DNA from: Chitinophagaceae bacterium UBA4407
GTDB lineage: Bacteria; Bacteroidota; Bacteroidia; Chitinophagales; Chitinophagaceae
Assembly: GCA_002390845.1 (NCBI GenBank)
Contig: DGQT01000081.1
Span: 1 to 64,000, forward strand
Length of the DNA stretch: 64,000 nucleotides
Direction: 5' to 3'
This document shows positions 1 to 8,948 of this stretch, one piece after another; position 1 is the first letter of the stretch; the number at the start of each line of letters is the position of its first letter. The position numbers and the translations under genes are program-made. The notes under the pieces are model-generated. The model ran no database searches. It was not told the origin of the DNA and saw only the letters and a program-made list of their open reading frames with translations.

Positions 1-6
1 ATGGGG

Positions 7-49
7 AATTGTACGGTTGGATGATGAATGAGCTTTTAGCGACGGGTAG
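7..49 (+). repeat. Intergenic repeat, degraded forward half at window edge
   Basis: TTGTACGGTTGGAT followed by TGAGCTTTTAGCGA matches the part of the family just inside the core. The core itself is diverged or lies left of the window. Confidence 0.5.
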
Positions 50-96
50 ATTTAGAAGATTTTTTTTGTGGGGACACTAACCAGAGCTCAGATTTT

Positions 97-852
97 CTAT
101 TCATCATAAGCGTCACATTTTCTGAACATCATAAATTGTTTAAGTCCTTGAAAGTTGCTGTTCATTTTCCATGATTTTGCATATTCGGTTATCTCGGTCA
201 ACCCTTCACCCCAATGTTCATTGTTAAAAAGACATTCTCCTATGATTGTTCCATCTGCTTGTTTAAAAATATAAAGTTTGAGCCAATTAAATTTGTTTGA
301 TGTCAGCTTGTTTTTCAATTTGTCTTTGACAACTTCAAAAAATGGTTCGTTTTGAGGTTGTTCGTTCCATCGTCCTTGAAGGGTAAGATTACCTAATTTA
401 GGATGCCAGAGAACTTCTTTATTATTAATCATTGTAGAAAAGTCCAAGTCAGAATTATGGCTGTCGGAGAAGCTATCAATTATCGGCAGAAAAGTCGTAT
501 TAATATAATTGTCTAATACAGAATTTATTTTGTCTTGAATTGTTGTTCCAATGCCTACTATATTTTCTTTAATTCCATTAGGAAAATACTTAGGTTGAAT
601 TGTCAAAACCATTAAATGTAAGATACTCGGATGATCATTTGGATTCTCAATAATAACAGTCGCAATTTCGATTTCAGAGTTAACGACTAATGCAAGATAT
701 TGAGGATGTCTGTCAATCTGGTAGCCCAATTGACTAAGTCTATTTCTTAACACTTCAAGCAAATACGAATTATTGTCAATAGGTGTTCCTTCTTGTCTGT
801 TACCTTCGTTGCTTTTAGAAAATTTCTTTTGGAAAAAGTCAAATAATCCCAT
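97..852 (-). CDS. Conserved hypothetical protein, possibly DUF6348
   Basis: A soluble 251-residue protein with no signal peptide or membrane segment. The basic N-terminus (MGLFDFFQKKFSK) is followed by an alpha/beta-looking body. A WHPKLGNLTLQGRW segment near residues 148-162 recalls DUF6348-type proteins, but I hold this loosely. The ATG at 852 is the first in frame. It lies downstream of tex on the same strand, separated by a repeat copy and a hairpin terminator, so it is probably transcribed on its own. No function can be given from the sequence. Confidence 0.7.
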   Translation of the reverse strand: MGLFDFFQKKFSKSNEGNRQEGTPIDNNSYLLEVLRNRLSQLGYQIDRHPQYLALVVNSEIEIATVIIENPNDHPSILHLMVLTIQPKYFPNGIKENIVGIGTTIQDKINSVLDNYINTTFLPIIDSFSDSHNSDLDFSTMINNKEVLWHPKLGNLTLQGRWNEQPQNEPFFEVVKDKLKNKLTSNKFNWLKLYIFKQADGTIIGECLFNNEHWGEGLTEITEYAKSWKMNSNFQGLKQFMMFRKCDAYDE

Positions 853-892
853 TTCTTGTCTGTCTATTATGTTTTTTAAACCTACACCAACT

Positions 893-931
893 CAAAAATA
901 TGCGAAAGTTTGTAACAAAACTTTCGCATAT
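893..931 (-). terminator. Rho-independent terminator downstream of tex
   Basis: A perfect 14-base stem (ATATGCGAAAGTTT, 898-911, with its complement at 918-931) encloses a 6-base loop. Read on the minus strand the stem is followed by TTTTT. It lies between tex and the next minus-strand gene, so it should end the tex transcript. Confidence 0.8.
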
Positions 932-978
932 CTGCCCACATAAGCTGTATTTAAAAAACTCCGTAATCTATGCATCGA

Positions 979-1061
979 TAAAAGCCCAATTCATAATCCA
1001 ACCGTACAAGTGTGCGACGCAACAGGCGATCACCAAAGAACCTTTTGCCCGGCTCAAAAAA
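979..1061 (-). repeat. Intergenic repeat, reverse half (core 1004-1022)
   Basis: Core GTACAAGTGTGCGACGCAA is intact. The outer arm GCCCGGCTCAAAAAA directly abuts the tex stop codon (TTA at 1062-1064), so the T-run starts immediately after the gene. Confidence 0.9.
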
Positions 1062-3317
1062 TTATTTACCAAACTTTTTCTTTAATGCGCTTAATGCATC
1101 GGTAACATTGAGTGTGCTTAAATCTTCGGGCTGCTTTGCTTTTGGCTGAAATTTATTGTTCGTGTTTTGCGGTTTAAAATTACCGCTGTTTCGTGCGGGC
1201 ATTTGCTGCGTTTGTTTAATGGAAAGCGCAATGCGTTTGCGGGGAATATCTACCTCGGTAACCTTTACCTGCACCTTATCGTTGAGCTTCAACACTTCGT
1301 TGGGATCGGTGATGTATTTGTGCGCAATTTCGCTTACGTGCACAAGGCCATCCTGCTTTACGCCAATGTCAACGAAAGCGCCGAAACGCGTTAAATTGGT
1401 TACTACGCCGGGCACCACCATGCCCACTTTTACATCTTCAATTTTATAAATACTGGCAAACTCAAATTGCTGTGCTTCACTGCGCGGATCGAGGCCGGGC
1501 TTCTTTAATTCGTTAAGAATATCTTTTATAGTAAGCTCGCCAATTTGTTCGGTTGCATACTTTTTTGCATCAATGTTTTTGATGATTGTTTCGTTGCCAA
1601 TCAATGCCTGCACATTGGTGCCGGCATCTGCCGCCATCTTCTCTACAATGCTGTATGCTTCGGGATGAACAGCGCTTGCGTCGAGCGGGTTATTGCCTTC
1701 TTTTATGCGAAGAAAACCAGCGCATTGTTCGTAAGCTTTTCCACCAAGGCGGGCAACTTTCAGCAACTCTTTTCTGTCAGAAAACTTACCAATTTCGCTG
1801 CGGTGTTTTACAATATTTTCAGCCAGTGTTGTGCCGATGCCGCTTACATAGCTGAGCAAATGTTTGCTTGCCGTATTAAGATTTACACCTACCGCATTAA
1901 CACAACTTACTACTGTTTGATCAAGCTTTTCCTTAAGGCGGCTTTGGTTTACATCGTGCTGGTACTGGCCCACACCAATGCTTTTGGGATCTATCTTCAC
2001 CAGCTCGGCCAAAGGGTCCATTAAACGCCTGCCAATGCTTACAGAACCACGCACGGTAATATCCCGATCGGGGAATTCTTCCCTTGCAATTTCTGACGCT
2101 GAATACACCGAAGCGCCATCTTCATTCACCAAAAATATGGGCAAGCCAAGCTCCAGTTTTTTAATAAACTGTTCTGTTTCGCGGCCTGCAGTTCCATCGC
2201 CAATAGCAAAGGCTTCAATGTTATATTGCTTAACGAGTTCTTTAATTTTATATTCCGCATCATAGGCACGGTTGGCTTCGTGTACAAAGATTAGATCGGT
2301 CTTTTTTAGTTCGCCTTTTTCATCCAGGCAAACCACTTTGCAACCTGTTCTGTAACCCGGATCAATTGCCAAAATTCTTTTACTTCCCAATGGCGAACTC
2401 AACAGCAGTTGACGAAGGTTTTCTGCAAAAACATTGATGGCATCTTCATCTGCTTTTTGTTTTAACGTTGTACGGAATTCAGTCTCCAAACTTGGTTGCA
2501 GCAACCTGCGGTAAGCATCTTTAATCGCCTTGCGGATTTGATCGCCAGATGCACTCATGCCTTTGATGTACAACTGCCCAATCATCTCTAAAGCTTCTTC
2601 TTCAACCGGCGCAATGGACATGCGCAAAAAGCCCTCAAGAAAGCCACGCAGCACTGCTAAAATCCTGTGCGAAGGAATTTTTGAAACTGGCTCACTGAAG
2701 TCGAAATAGTCTTTGTATTTAATCCCTTCTGTTTCTTTATCTACAAGTACTTTGCTTTGCAGTGTGGCGGTGTCTTCAAACAGTTTGCGCATTTTTGCAC
2801 GCACCTGCGCATCTTCATTTACCATCTCGGCAATAATATCTCTTGCGCCTTGCAGCGTTTCATCAGCCGTTTTTATATTATCGTTAATAAACGTAAGCGC
2901 TTCTGTGTTTACATCAATATTTTTTTGCTCAAGAATCAATAATGCCAGAGGTTCCAGTCCGTTTTCCCTTGCGATTAATGCCTTGGTTTTACGCTTGGGT
3001 TTATAAGGCAGGTAAATATCTTCCAGCTCTGCAATGGTAATGGCTTTGTTTAGTTTTTCCTGTAATGCGTCCGTCATTTTTCCCTGCTCGGTAATTGTTT
3101 TTTCAATCACAGCTTTGCGTTCGCTGAACTCTTTTAAAAACTTTGCTTCGTCCTGAATTTGCAGTATCTGCACTTCATCAAGATTGCCTGTTACATCTTT
3201 TCTGTAACGTGCAATAAACGGCACCGTAGCGCCTTCTGCAAACAAGCTCAATACTGCTTCTGCCTGAGCAGTTTTTATGTTTAGTTTTAATGCAATCGGC
3301 TGTGAAAAATCAGTCAT
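1062..3317 (-). CDS. tex: Tex family RNA-binding transcription accessory protein
   Basis: A 751-residue cytoplasmic nucleic-acid-binding protein of the Tex/YhgF family, implicated in transcription and RNA metabolism. Visible in order: the helical N-terminal Tex region (residues 1-300), a YqgF/RNase H-like fold starting at RILAIDPGYRTG (about 311-440), a helix-hairpin-helix with SYVSGIGTTLAENI (about 486-550), and an S1 RNA-binding domain (about 625-700, with RFGAFVDIGVKQDGLVHVSE). The tail after 700 is Asn/Gln/Lys-rich and disordered-looking. Length is normal for the family. Repeat halves lie at both ends of the gene with their T-runs facing it. Confidence 0.96.
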   Translation of the reverse strand: MTDFSQPIALKLNIKTAQAEAVLSLFAEGATVPFIARYRKDVTGNLDEVQILQIQDEAKFLKEFSERKAVIEKTITEQGKMTDALQEKLNKAITIAELEDIYLPYKPKRKTKALIARENGLEPLALLILEQKNIDVNTEALTFINDNIKTADETLQGARDIIAEMVNEDAQVRAKMRKLFEDTATLQSKVLVDKETEGIKYKDYFDFSEPVSKIPSHRILAVLRGFLEGFLRMSIAPVEEEALEMIGQLYIKGMSASGDQIRKAIKDAYRRLLQPSLETEFRTTLKQKADEDAINVFAENLRQLLLSSPLGSKRILAIDPGYRTGCKVVCLDEKGELKKTDLIFVHEANRAYDAEYKIKELVKQYNIEAFAIGDGTAGRETEQFIKKLELGLPIFLVNEDGASVYSASEIAREEFPDRDITVRGSVSIGRRLMDPLAELVKIDPKSIGVGQYQHDVNQSRLKEKLDQTVVSCVNAVGVNLNTASKHLLSYVSGIGTTLAENIVKHRSEIGKFSDRKELLKVARLGGKAYEQCAGFLRIKEGNNPLDASAVHPEAYSIVEKMAADAGTNVQALIGNETIIKNIDAKKYATEQIGELTIKDILNELKKPGLDPRSEAQQFEFASIYKIEDVKVGMVVPGVVTNLTRFGAFVDIGVKQDGLVHVSEIAHKYITDPNEVLKLNDKVQVKVTEVDIPRKRIALSIKQTQQMPARNSGNFKPQNTNNKFQPKAKQPEDLSTLNVTDALSALKKKFGK

Positions 3318-3340
3318 ACTGTTATTTTAAAATCGTAATA

Positions 3341-3405
3341 TTTTGTACCGGGCGACAGAAATACTATGAAGCTTTCGTTGCGTCGCCCTCTTGTACGTTC
3401 GGTAA
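3341..3405 (+). repeat. Intergenic repeat, forward half (core 3378-3396)
   Basis: Core reads TTGCGTCGCCCTCTTGTAC, two changes from consensus, after ACCGGGC and AAGCTTTCG. It lies upstream of tex, T-run side toward tex. Confidence 0.85.
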
Positions 3406-3563
3406 TTCTCCTGAACAGAGGGCGGCGAAAGTAAAGGGTGGATTTGAAAAGAAAAAATTGATTAGCGATTCAATTTTCTGTAAATGGGGAAGAGTCTTTT
3501 ATGCGTAATAATCAAACCAAATCTCTAATGACTTAAAACTCAAAACTTACAACTCAAGACTTT

Positions 3564-4901
3564 TTAATCATTCATCATCAAAAGTTTGGAGGGGTGTTTT
3601 TGGGCATAGCTGCGTATCATAGATTTAACCACTTCATTCTCGGGGTAATTGGTCAGGCGTTCTTTAAGCTTATTGATGTTTGTAAAATTGGTATTCTCCG
3701 GCAACAGACCCATGCCATAAAACTTCCCTTTTTCTACCAGCACACATGAGTATTTTTTTCCAAAATCTGCAGGTTCAAAAATGGCATAAGTATCCATTTT
3801 AGCCTGCATATCGGCCAAGGCATTTTGTACTTTCGAGTTGTAATCTTCCTTTTCAGGATACCCATCATCTTTGATGGCAGTTTTATCGAGAAAACATAAA
3901 GTTGGATGCAGTTCATGTTCCTTTACCAGTTTCCAAAGCATCCTGTGCGCATCGGTAAAAAGGTTAAAGGAAACAATCGGCTCAAAATATTTTCTTTTCT
4001 TATCTATCGCCAGCCGTTGAAAGCCACGGTTATCCTCAAAACTGTAAATGCCGTATAACTGTTCAAATCCTTTCTGGCTGATGTTATAAATTGGCCACAA
4101 TCGTTTTATTTCTATGCTTTCTAAAATGCAGGCAGTGAACTCAGTCGGGCATTCTTTATACGTTACTGAATAAATATTCCGAAGAAATTCCTGGCGCTTC
4201 TTTCCTGCATTTAATCCTGTGAAATGGCTTACCACACGCTGTTTCAGGTTCTTAGCTTTGCCTACATAAATCACTTTATCCTTACTGTCGTGAAAGTAAT
4301 ATACGCCTGGCACATAAGGCAAGCCATTCACCTGTTCGTTGGGCAGGTTAGGTGGAAGAATCTGTTCCCGGTTCTCTTTCTTTAAAAAATCTTTAATCAG
4401 TTTTTCGCCACCCGCCTTTAAAATTTTATCAAACAAAATTGCGGTAGCATTGGCATCACCACCTGCACGGTGCCTGTTTTGAACAGGAATATCCAAAGCG
4501 CGGCAAATATGCCCAAGACCATATTTGGGCAAACCGGGAAAAGCTTTGCGGCTGAGTTTAAGTGTACAAAGTTTTTTGGGCGTCCATTCATACCCTGCTT
4601 CGCGCAGGTGATATTTTATAAAAGAGTAATCGAAGTTTACATTGTGCGCAATGAAAATCCTGTTGCTGAGAAGGTTAAAAATTTTATGCGCCACTTCATT
4701 AAAGGCTGGTGCAGCTTCGGCCATTTCGTTGGTAATTCCTGTAAGCTGTACAACAAAAGGCGGGATGGGGCAACCCGGGTTTATCAGTGTTTCATAACGG
4801 CCTTCAACTTCCTCACCATTGTACAGAACAATAGCAATTTCAGTAATGCCATTATCCGAAGGGTGGCTGCCAGAGGTTTCTATATCTACAATTGCATACA
4901 T
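3564..4901 (-). CDS. DEDDh 3'-5' exonuclease fused to a GIY-YIG nuclease domain
   Basis: A 445-residue protein. Residues 1-165 are a DnaQ-like DEDDh exonuclease with all expected motifs: DIETSG at 7-12, HNVNFDYSF near 85-93 and HRAGGDA near 143-149. Residues about 195-275 form a UvrC/Cho-like GIY-YIG endonuclease domain (GVYYFHDSKDKVIYVGKAKNL). The C-terminal 170 residues are a Bacteroidota-type extension I cannot name. Such fusions are often labelled DNA polymerase III epsilon, but there is no polymerase-associated feature; a DNA repair nuclease related to Cho is more likely. The only convincing start is the ATG at 4901. Confidence 0.9.
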   Translation of the reverse strand: MYAIVDIETSGSHPSDNGITEIAIVLYNGEEVEGRYETLINPGCPIPPFVVQLTGITNEMAEAAPAFNEVAHKIFNLLSNRIFIAHNVNFDYSFIKYHLREAGYEWTPKKLCTLKLSRKAFPGLPKYGLGHICRALDIPVQNRHRAGGDANATAILFDKILKAGGEKLIKDFLKKENREQILPPNLPNEQVNGLPYVPGVYYFHDSKDKVIYVGKAKNLKQRVVSHFTGLNAGKKRQEFLRNIYSVTYKECPTEFTACILESIEIKRLWPIYNISQKGFEQLYGIYSFEDNRGFQRLAIDKKRKYFEPIVSFNLFTDAHRMLWKLVKEHELHPTLCFLDKTAIKDDGYPEKEDYNSKVQNALADMQAKMDTYAIFEPADFGKKYSCVLVEKGKFYGMGLLPENTNFTNINKLKERLTNYPENEVVKSMIRSYAQKHPSKLLMMND

Positions 4902-4949
4902 GAATTCAATTCAAAAATTTCGGTTCCAGGCTGTTGAATGCTCCTGCTT

Positions 4950-5013
4950 TTTCAAAAGTACAAGTGTGCGACGCAACTAAAGCTTAATCTTTGCTTAAGT
5001 GCCTGGCTAAAAA
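4950..5013 (-). repeat. Intergenic repeat, reverse half (core 4958-4976)
   Basis: Perfect core, then AAAGCTT and GCCTGGCTAAAAA. It forms a core-outside pair with the forward half at 5026-5088; only about 12 bases separate their A/T-run ends. Confidence 0.9.
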
Positions 5014-5025
5014 TGTATTTAATTA

Positions 5026-5088
5026 TTTTTTTGAGCCCGGCTAGTTGACTGTTGTTTCATCGTTCCTTGCGTCGCGCTCTTGTACAAT
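5026..5088 (+). repeat. Intergenic repeat, forward half (core 5067-5085)
   Basis: T-run plus GAGCCCGGC is intact; the core reads TTGCGTCGCGCTCTTGTAC. Confidence 0.88.
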
Positions 5089-5191
5089 AAAACTATATTC
5101 AGCAAAAGCCTCCCGTTTATTGCTATAAAAAATCTTTTCAGAACTGTAATATTTCTGGCAATAATGAGTCTTATATTAACAAAGATTAACC

Positions 5192-5219
5192 TTGACTATC
5201 AAAAATATTTCTACATTTA
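5192..5219 (+). promoter_or_regulatory. Candidate promoter of the small lipoprotein gene
   Basis: TTG at 5192-5194 and TACATTTA at 5212-5219 (7 of 8 to the Bacteroidota -7 box TAnnTTTG) are separated by 17 bases, 20 bases before the proposed start at 5240. Confidence 0.45.
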
Positions 5220-5239
5220 CATCGCAAAAATATTCATCC

Positions 5240-5479
5240 ATGCGCTATCTGATTATTATTTCTTTCACCATACTTTTTGCCGGTTGTGGACAAAAACTGG
5301 ATGGCCTTAAGTATGCCGGAGAAAAAGTAGCACAAACTGTAGAAGCCTGCACAGGGGCCGTTACGGATGCATGTAATGAAAACATAAATGCATCATCGGT
5401 CAGTAGTGAATATAACAATACAGGAGGCGAAGAAACCAAAGCATCGGCTGGCTGGGATATGCGTATGATGCTGTGGTGA
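5240..5479 (+). CDS. Small lipoprotein of unknown function
   Basis: A 79-residue protein starting MRYLIIISFTILFAGC, a typical lipoprotein signal with the lipobox Cys at residue 15. The mature part has two further Cys residues in a VEACTGAVTDACNEN stretch. The ATG at 5240 is preferred over an in-frame upstream codon because it gives a compact signal peptide and lies just downstream of a promoter-like sequence. It is followed by a good terminator, so it is a monocistronic gene. No family recognised. Confidence 0.6.
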   Translation: MRYLIIISFTILFAGCGQKLDGLKYAGEKVAQTVEACTGAVTDACNENINASSVSSEYNNTGGEETKASAGWDMRMMLW

Positions 5480-5498
5480 AAAATTAAAAAAACATTTG

Positions 5499-5526
5499 AT
5501 GCCTTCCTGTATGGAGGGCATTTTTA
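5499..5526 (+). terminator. Rho-independent terminator
   Basis: ATGCCTTCC and GGAGGGCAT form a 9-base stem with one G-T pair and a 4-5 base loop, followed by TTTTTA. It closes the small lipoprotein gene and argues against any valS start upstream of it. Confidence 0.8.
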
Positions 5527-5558
5527 TTTACAGCCCTTTTCAGCAACACCTTATTACT

Positions 5559-5566
5559 TACTTTTG
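5559..5566 (+). promoter_or_regulatory. Candidate -7 promoter element of valS
   Basis: TACTTTTG fits the Bacteroidota -7 consensus TAnnTTTG at all fixed positions and ends 16 bases before the valS ATG. No clear TTG is seen at -33. Confidence 0.45.
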
Positions 5567-5582
5567 CACGCATTTTATAATT

Positions 5583-8264
5583 ATGGAACTAAGCAAGAAC
5601 TATATACCTGCTGCCACGGAAGAAAAGTGGACGAACCACTGGAAAGAAAAAAAATATTTCAACAGCCAGCCTGATGAAAGAAACGCCTTTACTGTTGTAA
5701 TTCCACCGCCCAATGTAACAGGTGTGCTGCACATGGGCCATACACTAAATGAAACAGTTCAGGACATTTTGGTAAGAAATGCACGGATGCATGGCTTTAA
5801 TGCCTGCTGGGTACCGGGCAGCGATCATGCCTCCATTGCTACCGAAGCCAAAGTAGTGCAGATGCTTAAAGAAAAAGGCATTGATAAAAATACACTTACC
5901 CGTGAAGAATTTTTGAAATACGCTTTTGAATGGAAAGAAAAGTATGGTAACATTATTTACAGCCAGATAGAAAAACTGGGCTGCAGTGTTGACTGGAACA
6001 GGGTAAGTTTTACGATGGACGATCACTATTACAAAGCTGTAATAAAAGTCTTTGTTGAGCTGTATAATACAGGCCTGATCTATCGCGGCGCCAGGATGAT
6101 CAACTGGGACCCTGCAGCAAAAACTGCCTTGAGTGATGAAGAGGTGGAATATAAAGACCTGCAGGGTATATTGTATTACCTGCGCTACAAAGTGGTTGAC
6201 GAAAATGGAAATGAATTTTCAAACACCCCTTCAGGGGATGGGGGCATTGTTATTGCAACGCAGCGCCCTGAAACAATTATGGGTGATACAGCGATCTGCG
6301 TAAACCCTGCCGATGAACGGTATGCTCATCTAAAAGGCGCTTATGCTTTTGTGCCATTGATCAATAGAAAAATCCCTATTATTTTTGATGAATATGTTGA
6401 CAAAGAATTTGGTACAGGCGCTTTAAAAGTTACACCTGCCCATGATATAAACGATTACAATCTTGGCCTTAAACACAACCTTGAAGTAGTTGATACATTG
6501 AATCAGGATGGCACTTTAAGTGAAGCTGCACAGATATATGTGGGCGAAGACCGTTTTGCTGCAAGGAAAAAAATTATCGCTGAATTAAAAGAAAAAGGAT
6601 TTCTACTGAAGGAAGAAGAATATCAAACACGTCTTGGGTACAGCCAGAGAAGTGGTGCTGTGGTAGAGCCACGTATTTCTACACAATGGTTTGTAAAAAT
6701 GAAAGCGTTGGCTGGGCCTGCATTAGAGGCCGTTACAGCTGGGGACGTAACCATACATCCTGGCGATAAATTTCTTGCAACTTATAAATACTGGTTAGAG
6801 AATGTAAAGGATTGGTGCATTAGCCGCCAGCTTTGGTGGGGTCAGCAGATACCAGCCTGGTATGCACCTGATGGAAGTTTTGCTGTTGCTGAAACAAAGG
6901 AAGAAGCCCTAAAGCAATTAATAAGTAACAATGAACAATTAACAATTGAAGAACTGGCTCAGGATGAGGATGTACTCGACACATGGTTTTCCAGCTGGCT
7001 TTGGCCGATAGAAGTCTTTAATGGTATTACGCAACCGGATAATAAAGAGATCAATTACTACTACCCCACTGCTGTGCTGGTTACGGGGCAGGATATTATT
7101 TTCTTTTGGGTAGCGAGAATGATCATGGCGGGTATGTATTTCAAAAATGAAAAGCCTTTCACCGACGTTTATTTTACCGGAATGGTACGGGATAAGCAGG
7201 GCAGAAAAATGAGTAAGAGCCTTGGCAACAGTCCTGATTTATTAGACCTGATTGAAAAATATGGCGCTGATGCGGTAAGGTTTGGAATCATGATCTCCTC
7301 TCCTGCCGGCAATGATCTTTTGTTTGATGAAGCTGCATTCGAGCAGGGCCGAAATTTTAATAATAAGCTATGGAATGCACTGAAGCTTATAAAGATGTGG
7401 GAAGGCAGACAAGCTTCAGTTTACAGTTTACAGTTTGCGGTTATTGAAGGACAAGAACAGGAAACGGGCAACTTTGCATTGGATTGGTTTGAAAACAGGC
7501 TGAACAAAGTAAGACTTGAAGTTGATGCTTTAATGAAACAATTTCGTTTAAGCGAAGCATTAAAAACAATTTACTCCTTAATATGGGATGATTTCTGTAG
7601 TTGGTACCTTGAATGGATAAAGCCCGGTTTTGAACAACCAATTGAAGCAGCGGTATATAGTAACACTGTAAAATTCTTTGAAGCGCTATTGCAGTTACTT
7701 CATCCTTTTATGCCATTTATTACAGAAGAAATGTATCATCTGATAGAAGAAAAGGAAGATGACCTTTGTATAAAACAATTTGCATCTGAAACTAAACCTG
7801 ACAGTTTTATATTAGCTAAAGGGGAGTTACTGAAACAGGTAATATCTGCAATACGTGATGCCCGGAATAAAAATCAGCTAAAGCCGAAAGATGCCGTTAA
7901 ACTACAGATTCAAACTGCTTCTTTAGAAAACTATAAAGCAATTGAGCATATTTTAACCAAACAGATTAATGCTTCAGATATAAATTATACAAATGAAAGC
8001 GTTAGCGATGCAATTATTGTTACAGTAGAAAAAGACAAATTCTTTATTGAAACAGAAAATCAATTAGATGCTTCGGTATTAAAAGAAGAGTTACAAAAGG
8101 ATCTTAATCACCAGGAAAATTTTCTCAACTCCGTTTTAAAAAAACTCACTAACGAACGGTTTGTTCAAAATGCAAAACCTGAAGTTATTGAGCTTGAAAG
8201 AAAAAAACAGGCAGATGCGGAAGCAAGGATCAGAACAATAAAAGAAAGTTTGGCCGGTCTGTAA
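5583..8264 (+). CDS. valS: Valyl-tRNA synthetase
   Basis: Charges tRNA-Val with valine in the cytoplasm. The 893-residue class I synthetase has the HIGH motif as HMGH (residues 50-53, in PPPNVTGVLHMGH), an editing domain, the KMSKS motif near residue 542 (GRKMSKSLGNS) and the ValRS C-terminal coiled coil ending the protein. The ATG at 5583 (MELSKNY) is chosen over an upstream frame extension that would run through a terminator hairpin. Two short repetitive stretches (6917-6950 and 7417-7438) are translated in frame in variable parts of the protein and look like microrepeat insertions. Confidence 0.97.
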   Translation: MELSKNYIPAATEEKWTNHWKEKKYFNSQPDERNAFTVVIPPPNVTGVLHMGHTLNETVQDILVRNARMHGFNACWVPGSDHASIATEAKVVQMLKEKGIDKNTLTREEFLKYAFEWKEKYGNIIYSQIEKLGCSVDWNRVSFTMDDHYYKAVIKVFVELYNTGLIYRGARMINWDPAAKTALSDEEVEYKDLQGILYYLRYKVVDENGNEFSNTPSGDGGIVIATQRPETIMGDTAICVNPADERYAHLKGAYAFVPLINRKIPIIFDEYVDKEFGTGALKVTPAHDINDYNLGLKHNLEVVDTLNQDGTLSEAAQIYVGEDRFAARKKIIAELKEKGFLLKEEEYQTRLGYSQRSGAVVEPRISTQWFVKMKALAGPALEAVTAGDVTIHPGDKFLATYKYWLENVKDWCISRQLWWGQQIPAWYAPDGSFAVAETKEEALKQLISNNEQLTIEELAQDEDVLDTWFSSWLWPIEVFNGITQPDNKEINYYYPTAVLVTGQDIIFFWVARMIMAGMYFKNEKPFTDVYFTGMVRDKQGRKMSKSLGNSPDLLDLIEKYGADAVRFGIMISSPAGNDLLFDEAAFEQGRNFNNKLWNALKLIKMWEGRQASVYSLQFAVIEGQEQETGNFALDWFENRLNKVRLEVDALMKQFRLSEALKTIYSLIWDDFCSWYLEWIKPGFEQPIEAAVYSNTVKFFEALLQLLHPFMPFITEEMYHLIEEKEDDLCIKQFASETKPDSFILAKGELLKQVISAIRDARNKNQLKPKDAVKLQIQTASLENYKAIEHILTKQINASDINYTNESVSDAIIVTVEKDKFFIETENQLDASVLKEELQKDLNHQENFLNSVLKKLTNERFVQNAKPEVIELERKKQADAEARIRTIKESLAGL
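6917..6950 (+). repeat. Short AACAAT-type repeat within valS
   Basis: Repeated AACAAT/AACAATT units translated as LISNNEQLTI, between the catalytic core blocks and the conserved LAQDEDVLDTWFSS block. Confidence 0.5.
7417..7438 (+). repeat. Short CAGTTTA tandem repeat within valS
   Basis: Three copies of CAGTTTA/CAGTTTG in tandem, translated in frame as part of VYSLQFAV, in a variable linker before the anticodon-binding region. Confidence 0.5.
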
Positions 8265-8324
8265 AAAGAAAATTAGTTTTGAATCAAACAAAAATTTAAT
8301 AATCTAAAATAATAATATCTCTGT

Positions 8325-8927
8325 TTGAAAAATATAATTCACTTGAAAAGCATCCTGTTATTAATGGGGTGCTTTTATTTTTGCAAACCGCTTTACGCCC
8401 AAAATGCAGATATTAATCTGTTAAAAAAGATCAATCCACAATATCCAAATTCAGGTGCAATACGTGCATTAACCAGTTCAGTTTATCCGGTAAGTCTCGC
8501 CACTCCAATAAGCCTGCTTACTACTGGCTTAATAAAAAAAGACAAAGAATTACAATACAAGGGCCTGGAATCCATAGGATCGCTGGCGGTAAATACTGTT
8601 ATTACACTTGGGTTAAAATATACGATTAACAGGCAGCGGCCTTACGATAAATATCCGGGCATCATTTTTCCTTACAGCATAGAAACAGACCCCTCTTTTC
8701 CATCAGGGCATACCTCTATGGCATTCGCCACAGCAACCACTTTGTCTCTTGAGTTTAAGAAATGGTATGTAGTTGTTCCGGCTTATGCCTGGGCTGCAGG
8801 CGTTGGTTATTCACGAATGTACCTGGGTGAGCATTATCCCAGCGATGTAATTGCCGGTGCCGTAGTGGGTGCGGGCAGCGCATGGCTCAGCCATTGGGCC
8901 ACGCAAAAATTATTTCATAAGAAATAA
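8325..8927 (+). CDS. PAP2-family phosphatase, exported or membrane-bound
   Basis: A 200-residue PAP2 (type 2 phosphatidic acid phosphatase) protein. The three signature blocks are complete: KYTINRQRP (KX6RP), PSGHT, and SRMYLGEHYPSD (SRX5HX3D). The N-terminus is hydrophobic and ends in a plausible signal cleavage after YAQ. There is no ATG in the right place; TTG at 8325 (followed by AAA) is the longest option, and TTG at 8343 is equally possible. Substrate is not readable: lipid phosphates or undecaprenyl diphosphate are family options. Sixty bases follow valS, then prsW-like gene after 21 bases. Confidence 0.88.
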   Translation: MKNIIHLKSILLLMGCFYFCKPLYAQNADINLLKKINPQYPNSGAIRALTSSVYPVSLATPISLLTTGLIKKDKELQYKGLESIGSLAVNTVITLGLKYTINRQRPYDKYPGIIFPYSIETDPSFPSGHTSMAFATATTLSLEFKKWYVVVPAYAWAAGVGYSRMYLGEHYPSDVIAGAVVGAGSAWLSHWATQKLFHKK

Positions 8928-8948
8928 ACAGTTCTGTAATTTTCCTGA

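Noticed and set aside
5496..5582. Longer valS start upstream of 5583
   Set aside because: The extension overlaps a terminator hairpin and a -7 promoter box and adds residues not typical for ValRS.
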